Assembly (NCBI GenBank): GCA_032622095.1
Contig: CP136062.1
Span: forward strand, 163,862,875-163,926,874
Length of the DNA: 64,000 bases
Direction of reading: 5' to 3'
DNA from: Siphonodentalium dalli
Lineage: Eukaryota > Mollusca > Scaphopoda > Gadilida > Siphonodentaliidae
Shown: positions 56,006 to 64,000 of the stretch, piece after piece
How the letters are laid out: every line of letters starts with the position of its first letter
How positions within the stretch are numbered: position 1 is the first letter of the stretch
The notes under the pieces: generated by a model
Databases searched by the model: none
Told to the model about the DNA's origin: nothing
Seen by the model: the letters and a program-made list of their open reading frames with translations, nothing else
Position numbers and translations under genes: made by a program

Positions 56006-58590
56006 GACTAGCAGGGTTACCCGGCATTGCCCAGGTTAAATTGATGTGAAACGCTCTGCATGCTGTGGATATTTGGTGGGAATAGAGGATACACTTGCTC
56101 AAAGTGTTACACGTATTCTCATAAATTGTATATCTATATAGCATCACAAAACATGATTCTTAAACATGGAATATAAGTTGTGGCTCACCTTGTCGATTGT
56201 CACTTTGTTTATCGCCATTAATCCGTACCACCAATAAAGAAGTATTTATTCATATACAACTGCGTATACGCCAGACATTATGGGATGGAACATGAACATC
56301 ATAAACACATTAGTTCGCAAAAATAAAAGACGACCATTAGGTTTTACATATATAGAGATGTATCAACCAATCTAGTGGGTTAGACTAAGATTTTGAGGAC
56401 ACCTGGCTATATCGGCATGAAGACACAGATGTTTTAAAGAAATGTCCAGGTGCTCCTCTGTTCATAGCGCTATATATTGACGAAATATGTTGCTATGCAT
56501 ATATCAGCTACATGTGCCCGACACAGAGTGAGATTTTGAGTGGTTTATTGTATATGTTTGTGTGGAAACTATATTGAATGGAACAGACTCAATTGTGTTA
56601 TAATATATACATGATCCATTCTAATATGCAATCCTCTGACGGTTCGAGGTCTCCCAGTTTGCAAGAATATGTGTATATCTTAAATAAAATGATAAATATA
56701 CATTTAATGCTTTCTTCTATCTATCAGTTTTGCTAGCTCATTATACGTTTTAACACGCACGATTAGATTCCTCATACCATTTGAGAAGGACGTGTATGAA
56801 TTTGATGGTAATTGGCACTAAACATATTTTTTTTAATATCAGTTTTGGTGATCCTCCCATCCCTATTTCAGACTGAAGCCACGCCACTTTTGTCATCATT
56901 AAACCACACACTTAGACTTATTGTGGAAATCCATATATATAAAATTGGTGAAAATTGGCGAGTATACAAATTCGTATCAAATTCAGGGCCCCCACATCTC
57001 TCGCCCAAATGGCACCAAGTTGGCTTGGCGTATCTAAACCACACAATTAGATTCCTCATATCAGGGAAAAGAATATGTATCAATCTGGTAGAAATCGGCG
57101 CTAAACATACTGTTTATCTTTTTTTGTGTGTGTCCCTCTCACCTTACGCATTCCTGACACGAATTGCCCCACTTGTGACATCCTTAAACCACACAATAGA
57201 CCCCTGATATCATGGAGCTGATTATTTATAAGTTTGGTGCTAATCGGCAACTAATATTTTTGTTTTAAATTTAGTGCCCACCCCATCTCTCACCAAACAT
57301 CACAAATATGGCGTCTGTAAATCACACAATTAGACTCCTCGTATCATGGATAAGTATGTGTATCACTTTGGTGGAAATTGGCGCTAAAAATATTGCGTAT
57401 CAAATTTGGTGCCCGTCTGCCTTTCAGTGCACCCCTGACTCGAATGACGCCACTTTTGACAGATTTAAGCCACACATTTAGACTACTCATACCATGGGGA
57501 TGATATTGTATACGTGTGGTGGCAATCGGCGACTGAACCTATACTTATCAAATTTAGTGCCCCCCACAATCTTTCATCCAAACGACAGCAATTTGGCGTC
57601 TTTAAATCACATACTTAAGATTCCTTGTATCATGGAGATGAATATATATCAATTTGGTGGAAATCGGCGCTAAATTAGTTTTATCAAATTTTTTTCCCCT
57701 CTCGCCTATTCATCCCTGATGTGAACGGCGCAACTTTTGACATTTTAAAACCACACCATTAGATGCCTCAAATCATGGGAATGATTATATATAAGTTTCG
57801 CTGCAATCAGCAACAAACATTTGTTCTGCCCTCCCCATTTTCTGCCCCTGACAACAACGGCGTCACTTTAGAGCATTCTAACCCGCACCATTATCTTTCT
57901 CGTAAAAAGTTACCCCTAGTAGACCCCTTTAGTGCCATCTAGATGCCCCCTCAGCGCTAAAATTAGTTTATGAGTTTTGGTGCCCCTCTCTCCTTCCGTG
58001 CATCCCTTAATCGAACGGCGCCACTTATGACATATTTAAACCACAATATTAGAATCCTTATATCATGGGGATGATTATATATAAGTTTCGTGGCAATCAG
58101 CGACAAACAATATTTCTGCCCTCCCCATTTTGTGCCCCTGACAACAACAGCGTCACTTTAGAACATTCTAGCCTGCACCATTATCTTTCTCGTAAAAAGT
58201 TACCCCTAGTAGACCCCTTTGGTGCCATCTAGATGCCCCCTCGGCGCTAAAATTAGTTTTGAGTTTTGGTGCCCCTCTCCCCTTCCGTGCATCCCTTAAT
58301 CGAACGGTGCCACTTTTGACATATTTAAACCACACTATTAGAATCCTTATATCATGGGGATCATTACATAAAAGTTTCGTGGCAATCGGCGACAAATAAT
58401 ATTTCTGCCTCTCCCCATTTTCTGCCCCTGACACCAACGGCGTCACTTTAGAACATTCTATAACCCGCACCATTATCTTTCTCGTAAAAAGTTACCCCTA
58501 GTAGACCCCATTGGTGCCATCTAGATGGTCCCCTGTGAATTTCTATAGAATAGAGACAGACAGACATTCGCAAATATAGATATATATAAA
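56006..58590 (+). repeat. RTE-like 5' motif plus ~190-bp tandem repeat block
   Basis: It starts with CTAGCAGGGTTACCCGGCAT then TGCCC, a motif seen at the head of RTE-type elements and their derivatives. It ends with GACAGACAGACATTCGCAAA then TATAGATATATATAAAG, like RTE-type tails. From ~56740 units share CACACAATTAGATTCCTCAT, CATGG-GATGATTATATA-AAGTTT and GGCAATCGGCGAC. The last three units (from ~57700) add CGTAAAAAGTTACCCCTAGT and CCATCTAGATG. Association with RTE is an inference from the motifs. Confidence 0.55.
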
Positions 58591-59402
58591 GAGAGCATAT
58601 CTGTTTGATGTGTATGTGGATATGTGCTGAACATGTTTGTCATCTGGATTCAGAGCTAACCTGACGTCAATGTATACTCACCCTCTAAGTTCTAAAAATG
58701 GGCTTGGCTTATCTTCAAGGACCTCCCCATGATAGTTTTGGGAGCAAAAACACAGACTGGGCTTATCCTCAGAGATGGGCTTACTGACGGGTGTATACAG
58801 TAAGCGACACAATGCGTAATTTAAAATGCGAGCGGCTGATTACCACTCAACTAGCAGATTGTTGAAAACAGTGATATACAGTATTTGATTGACAAGGTCT
58901 TGAATGTCATGGCAAGAATCACAGTAGAACTAATAATTTTTGTTTCTAAATGCATGGTAAATCTTGCGACAAAATAGGCGAGCAGATAACAATTTGTTAT
59001 TCAAGGAAATTCCTGACATTAGCTGGAATCTTTTTTGGTGTGAAAGCCAACCATGAGGTATTGTCTATTACATGGTTTGAAGCCCAGAGGGTAAAGTTAC
59101 AACCACAGATCTTTATACCTGATGCTAAACTAGCGCAAATTCAACACTATTACTACATGTTCCAAACTGTGCATGTAAAGGCGGTACTGCTGGGATGGTT
59201 GTCCGGATATCTGGTTACGATTCGGTTACGCGTGTCAACCGGTTCGAGGAGGCCACAAGCGGATAACCGTACTATTGATAACGATCGTACTATCATCATA
59301 GTACTCCGTGTAAATGTTGCCGAAATCATTTACGGAAGTTTAAGTAATGAGAGTAAGTAATAATAAGCGATTTGGACAGTTGATTGTGTATTCTTCATAT
59401 AC

Positions 59403-59562
59403 CTCACAACACATGCCCGTTTGATCAACGGCGGCTTTTCTAGACATGAAACCAACAACTACAGTCTGCGAATCACTTGCTACACATTCGATGCCAATTT
59501 CCTTTGGTGGCCTTACATGAAAGGTTGCATGAGCACCGCGGCATAAATCAAAGCAATCAAGT
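59403..59562 (-). CDS. unassigned exon-like block
   Basis: On the minus strand, after an acceptor-like CTATCTAG, an open frame reads LDCFDLCRGAHATFHVRPPK, then EIGIECVASDSQTVVVGFMS and RKAAVDQTGMCCE, followed by donor-like GAG|GTATAT. The composition (no stops, balanced residues, several Cys, higher GC than its surroundings) looks like a real exon. The family is not recognised and no start codon is present. It lies in the VPS4 intron 52752-63945 on the same strand as VPS4. It may be part of a nested gene with the block at 59795-59975, or a relic. Confidence 0.4.
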
Positions 59563-59794
59563 CTAGATAGACTTTTACTATGTCATTAATAATATTTCGT
59601 CGTGGAAGGTTTTGCAAGCAAGCGTTGTTTATGCGGAACTCCTGTAAATATCGATGTACTAGCGACCAATTGCTCTAACACAAACCATCAGGAAGTGGGA
59701 ATTATTGTGGACTACTAATATATATTATATTTTAGTTTGTTTGGGCTCAATTAATTTAGACAAATTTACCACTATTTAATCGCCGTAACGGGAC

Positions 59795-59975
59795 CGCATT
59801 GTATGACCAAGACATCGTTTGTGATCGCAGGTATATCAACATTTCTGGGACGCGTAATCAACACTTGTTTTGCCGATATAGTGACAAATATCAACACGCA
59901 GGGTTACAATTGTCCGTCTGAGAACGGTGATATGTCCCGCTTTCAAATCGGAGCACTGCTCCGTGACCACATGTC
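59795..59975 (-). other. second exon-like block, frame uncertain
   Basis: The minus strand shows protein-like runs in more than one frame. One reads TCGHGAVLRFESGTYHRSQT then DNCNPAC and a stop. A second, overlapping, reads VLIFVTISAKQVLITRPRNV then DIPAITNDVLVIQCGPVTAIK. A third reads VDICHYIGK then DYASQKC. Frame changes within one block suggest a decayed coding sequence. Its GC content and Cys content match the nearby block at 59403-59562, so both may come from one gene. No family is recognised. Confidence 0.25.
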
Positions 59976-60486
59976 CTGAGTTTTAAAGATACTAAGTGTA
60001 TCTCATCCTAGCAAGTTTATGTAGATTTCGGAGTAAAAAATAATTGATATGAATCGAGAACACCTGTCTGGAAAAGCTTCTAGATATATCGTTAATTATG
60101 GTCTATCTCTTTTATACATGTGTTATAGTTAACGGGGTATGAAATATTAGATATGAATCGAAGACCCATGTCCGGAAATGATTCTATCTATTAATATTGA
60201 TTATAATTCGAATATTTTCTGGTCTAAAATGTGTGGTTATTTAGTAGAGATCAGAAATTTTATTGTGTAATTTTGTCACAAATAAAAGTTAATTATACTG
60301 ATTATCGCTTATAACTATGTAATAATACAATCTAGGACATATTACGTCGGAGCATAGCTATGGGAACACCATATTGATATCTATCGCTATATGGTATCGC
60401 CTGAGTGGTCTGTTCTAAAAGTAGAACAATAAAGTGTCCCACTTAATCATCTCATTTTATAGTAAATATTCGAAATATAATAAATA

Positions 60487-60635
60487 TTACAAGATTAAAA
60501 TTTGGCAAGGGAAGCCTAACTGTCTTAGTATAGCGTTTGTAGAGTTGAGTCTCATAAATAAATTGCTTGTTAAGTATGATAACTTAGGTAATAAGTATTT
60601 GGTATACTTGACTATGTTTATAGTTTAGTAGGTTT
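60487..60635 (+). repeat. 149-bp direct repeat, left copy
   Basis: It starts TTACAAGATTAAAATTTGGC and ends TAGTTTAGTAGGTTT. It is the same as 62443-62591 except for about one base (ATAAATAAATT against ATAAGTAAATT). It lacks TG..CA ends, so it is not a standard LTR. Confidence 0.85.
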
Positions 60636-60639
60636 ACTG

Positions 60640-61920
60640 ATTTCGCTTGGGTTAAGCTCTTCAGGTGTTTGTCATGATCAGCAATCGATAATGTTTTCTG
60701 AGTAAGTGGTTCGAGGTCTTGTGCTCCCGCGTTTATATAGAGAAATTCCGGGTGACCGGGTGATGACCTTTGGTCTGACCTTGACATTAACCTTGACCTT
60801 CTTTGGGTAAACCCAAAATGTATTTTTTTTTTTTTGGGCAAAGGTTACATGTACTTTTAGGTAAGTGCATAAGTTCACATTTTGTTTGTCTGTGACGTCA
60901 CAATAGATTAGGGTATATATAAGAGTTGAGTTTCTTATATACTTCATTAATAATTTTTATTAATTAATTCAGACTGACTTTATTAGCTTTTAATTTTTTA
61001 ATTTTGGAAGTCGTAGAAGTTCATATAATTAATGGAACTTCAGAGGGGATTTCCCGTTTTGGTACTTTTCTGTGACGTCATAATGCGTTGGGGGAATTAT
61101 TATTTATGTGGTAAATGTCACATGTACTTTTAGGTAACATGAGTTCACAATAATTAGAGTTCATGGATAAATACTGGGGGGATTTTCCGGTTTGGTACTT
61201 ATCTGTGACTTCACAATACGTTCGGGGAACGTACTGTGAATTGAGGTTGTTTGTGTACAATGGTAGTGTTTGCGGCGGTTGTTTTGCCTATTGGATATGT
61301 TATTTGCGTTGCAAGTTTGGTTTTTATAGATATTCATCCGTAGTGGGCATGAATAGATGTTTAAACTAGGTTTTCCGTATCTATTTGTGTAGAAAGGCGC
61401 GTGGTGTCCATTTGCAATCACGTGATTGTGTGTTGTCTAATTGTTTGTGCGTGGGAGTGAAGGTGAAGGTCAATCGTCAAGTGGTGTATTGTGACGTAGT
61501 GTGGTGTGGGGGAAATCCTGTTTTGGGATATTATGGGTTTTTCCTAATAATGGTTTGTTGTGGTGTGTGTGTTTGGTGTATTCTCTGTTAGTAAACGGTT
61601 CGTTTGAGTACAGATGTAAGGTTTTTACATTAAATGGAGAGACGACGGATGTGCTTATGTGCACTAGCAATTATGTTGGAAGGGTTTTATTGTAGAGCAT
61701 AGACGGGCATTGTTTGTCCGATTTCGTCCATGTTCTAGAATGATGTCTTCATGTGCTGGGGGCTTGCGTATGGTATGTTCTCCGATTTGTTCCGCTTCCA
61801 GTGGCTATATGTCAACCATCTACCCTTGAGTACGATGTAAGTTGACTGGCCTGTTGTCAGACCCTCATATGTTTAGGGGGTCATTTTCTCTTCAGGTAAC
61901 GCAGGTAACTACGTGGAACA
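60640..61920 (+). other. G/T-rich unassigned region within complex element
   Basis: Plus strand is strongly G/T-rich from ~61190. Short near-repeats occur: TGTGACGTCACAATAG (60893) with TGTGACGTCATAATGC (61071) and TGTGACTTCACAATAC (61205), each ~25 bp after TTTTGGTACTT or similar. Open frames of 60-90 codons on both strands are unrecognised. Confidence 0.4.
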
Positions 61921-61927
61921 GGTTGTG

Positions 61928-62945
61928 TATGAAGAAGAGATTAATATTATTCACCATAAGGTGTCTGACCTGTTCATGCCCTCTGGATATATTGTCCTTA
62001 GTAGGAACATCCAGTTTTATATTGTTTCGCCGACGTCGAGTATTGTGCTCGATGTCTGTGTCAGTGTTTGAGACATGTGACATGACGTGAGTGGTAGATG
62101 TGTTTGCTGGCTAGCTTTAGTGAGCATTTGGTATATCCCTGATGTGTTGTTGAATTCTTGTTGTAAGAGTTTAAAAAGATAGGTGATGGGTCCTGGCCTT
62201 GTATAAAGGACTTTTGTGAAGGGGGATATTGGTTTCCATGTGTGGAGGTGTATCATGTTTTCTGGCGGGATGTGATAGGACACGCCTTCGTTTTGCGTTT
62301 TGCGTTCCTATTATCCTTGTTCGTGTTTGGTTCACCTGTGTCGGATTGTTCCGACTTTTGTGTCTGTGGTGAGCCGTAAATCGAAGGATGATTGTGCGGG
62401 TGTGATATGTGTAGTCATATAGTAAGTAGTCGGGGTGATTAGTTACAAGATTAAAATTTGGCAAGGGAAGCCTAACTGTCTTAGTATAGCGTTTGTAGAG
62501 TTGAGTCTCATAAGTAAATTGCTTGTTAAGTATGATAACTTAGGTAATAAGTATTTGGTATACTTGACTATGTTTATAGTTTAGTAGGTTTTCAGTAAAC
62601 CTACTAAACTATAAACATAGTCAAGTATACCATGGAAACCAATATCCCCCTTCACAAAAGTCCTTTATACAAGGCCAGGACCCATCACCTATCTTTTTAA
62701 ACTCTTACAAAAAGAATTCAACAACACATCAGGGATATACCAAATGCTCACTAAAGCTAGCCAGCAAACACATCTACCACTCACGTCATGTCACATGTCT
62801 CAAACACTGACACAGACATCGAGCACAATACTCAATAACAATATAAAATATAAAACAATATAAAACTGGATGTTCCTACTAAGGACAATATATCCAGAGG
62901 GCATGAACAGGTCAGACACCTTATGTTGAATAATATTAATCTCTA
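61928..62945. repeat. ~313-bp inverted repeat pair
   Basis: Bases 61928-62240 reappear in reverse complement at 62631-62945 (for example GTGATGGGTCCTGGCCTTG against CAAGGCCAGGACCCATCAC). The pair brackets the right 149-bp repeat. Minus-strand frames here (positions 62283-62017 and 62083-61892) are open for 60-90 codons with A/C-rich composition but match no family I recognise. Confidence 0.8.
62443..62591 (+). repeat. 149-bp direct repeat, right copy
   Basis: Partner of 60487-60635. It is followed at once (62593-62632) by an inverted copy of the left repeat's end and 3' flank (CAGTAAACCTACTAAAC), then by an inverted copy of 61928-62240. Confidence 0.85.
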
Positions 62946-63094
62946 TAATAAATATTAATTGATAGAAGCATTTCCGGACATGGGTCTTCAATTCATATTT
63001 ATTATGTTATATAACCACGAAACTATTGTCATATGAAGAGATAGTCCATCTTTAATAGTAATAATCGATTTTATGTAGAATGATTCTCATATAA

Positions 63095-63490
63095 TAAAGT
63101 GATGTGAAACACTCCGGTCGGGTGACCAAATAGAAATGGAGAATAATCTTGTAAGTAGTAATAAGTAGTTTTTTTTACAAATAATATATGTAAATTGACA
63201 ACACACACCGTCATTATTATATATTAATTAAATGCAGTGACTGTCAGTGGTGAAATCGTTTTCGTTGGTTTATTGCCGATAGATGCGTCCCGAATCGAGT
63301 AGTAAATATTTACAATTGAGCATCGTTCAGACGATATTTTCTTTTGAGTGTCACGGTCGATTTGGTTGAGATTTTCGGCGATGTTAGTAGAATGATACAT
63401 TCCCCCAGTTGGCATAGCACCTGCATACTAACTTATCAGTTTCCCAAGTTCACGCACCCGAACAAGTATATACTATGTCTTTAACGTTTT
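63095..63490 (-). repeat. ~380-bp dispersed repeat, copy 3 (inverted)
   Basis: On the plus strand it reads AGTGATGTGAAACACTCCGG, GATGCGTCCCGAATCGAGT, GCATCGTTCAGACGATATTT and ACAAGTATATACTATGTCTTT, the inverse of copies 1 and 2. Confidence 0.75.
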
Positions 63491-63944
63491 AACGGTACTG
63501 AATCCGAATCGATGGTCCCCATATCATCAGATTCCAACAACTAGAGCAACATTTTTTTGAAATGCCCCTTCAGTTGTCAGAATAGATTAATTGCCCAAAA
63601 ATAATGCAAACCACAGTCAACTATAGTAGAAAATTGTCAAAATGTGTTATTTATTCCCATTTTGTTCAACGAAATATGGCCAAATATAGCTAACGCCAGA
63701 GCTACCTAATTTTAGAGTTATCAATCTTCATCCGCAATTTGGTCCGAGACCGTCGGTTTTACCAAACCACCAATAACTACACATTTCGAGAAATAACAAA
63801 TTTCAAAAATAGATATCTGATCACTCTGAGCTTTGATGGGTGGGTTCCTCGACTCAAATCAATTATTTTGTTTACCCCCGAAACCAAAGAAATAGTAATT
63901 TGGGAGCGTTAATTCGAATTATGCATCTTTAAGATGAGTCTTAC

Positions 63945-64000
63945 CTGATAACTGACTCTTCATCGCGTCGGCAGCCTCTTCGGCTTGTGATCGTGAACCT
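63945..64000 (-). CDS. VPS4: VPS4 exon: linker before AAA domain (partial)
   Basis: This exon reads ...AEEAADAMKSQLS followed by a split codon g|at (Asp) completed by the exon at 52752. The donor is CAG|GTAAG. The position corresponds to the variable charged linker between the N-terminal MIT domain and the AAA cassette, just before the conserved AIVM-KPNV segment. On its own the linker is weakly conserved, so the assignment rests on the exact phase match and on position. The exon continues past the window edge, where the MIT-domain exons are expected. Confidence 0.8.

Larger units (their letters stand above)
60030..63110. mobile_element. candidate complex retroelement or fold-back unit
   Basis: Outermost, 60030-60210 (two tandem versions of GATATGAATCGA-GACC) is inverted relative to 62940-63080 (GGACATGGGTCTTCAATTC). 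Inside are the 149-bp direct repeats and the 313-bp inverted pair. Split direct plus inverted repeats recall DIRS/Ngaro-type elements, but no RT, tyrosine recombinase or methyltransferase frame is visible, so the class is open. Confidence 0.45.

Noticed and set aside
60487-62591. LTR retrotransposon with 149-bp LTRs
   Set aside because: The repeats lack TG...CA ends, no primer-binding site or polypurine tract is evident, and no gag/pol motif is seen between them.

Overview
The window is animal nuclear DNA: AT-rich, intron-dominated and packed with transposable elements. It carries one clearly recognisable host gene, on the minus strand, for the ESCRT ATPase VPS4. Nine complete coding exons (4602-52752) and the inner part of a tenth (63945-64000) were assembled by eye. 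The reading frame is continuous across every GT/AG junction, from the linker before the AAA domain to the stop codon. The N-terminal MIT domain lies beyond position 64000. Introns reach about 20 kb, so a gene of roughly 1.3 kb of coding sequence is spread over more than 59 kb. The repeats (TTAA- and TA-flanked MITEs, a CR1/L2/jockey-type LINE with an (ATT)n tail, and cross-family 'aaatttggtatgtgag' and 'ccaagatggc' repeats) suggest a marine invertebrate, perhaps a mollusc or other lophotrochozoan or an invertebrate deuterostome. The species cannot be fixed from this sequence.

Layout: 1-4600 is 3' flank of VPS4, with one TTAA-flanked MITE. 4602-6547 holds the last two VPS4 exons, separated by a 12-unit 85-bp satellite. 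7031-14767 is a 7.7-kb element with ~820-bp terminal inverted repeats flanked by TA. It contains a ~190-bp tandem array, a decayed LINE fragment, a perfect 344-bp duplication and a separate 1.57-kb TTAA-flanked (piggyBac-like) insertion. 14.8-18.8 kb is simple and dispersed repeats. 18.8-27.1 kb holds three VPS4 exons with MITEs very close to splice sites. 27.1-47.3 kb is one huge VPS4 intron. Inside it, on the same strand, is a two-exon gene of the P2X7 intracellular-domain type (46808 to 41374), broken by one frameshift and one nonsense codon, and an unassigned CpG-rich 5' gene end (40183 to 39850). 47.3-52.8 kb holds three VPS4 exons, including a 38-bp microexon. 53.9-56.0 kb is a 5'-truncated LINE with an intact 612-codon reverse transcriptase ORF. 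56.0-58.6 kb is a tandem-repeat block starting with an RTE-like 'ACCCGGCATTGCCC' motif. 59.4-60.0 kb has unassigned minus-strand exon-like blocks. 60.0-63.5 kb is a complex direct plus inverted repeat.

The functional unit is VPS4, which disassembles ESCRT-III. Almost everything else is mobile DNA inside its introns. The most unusual structures are the giant TA-flanked element with a TTAA insertion inside its satellite, two adjacent fold-back elements with unrelated arms and the same loop, clusters of covarying CTTAAG palindromes, near-perfect ~106-bp palindromic MITEs, and the broken nested P2X7-like gene. All identifications are by eye from translated motifs; no database search was run.
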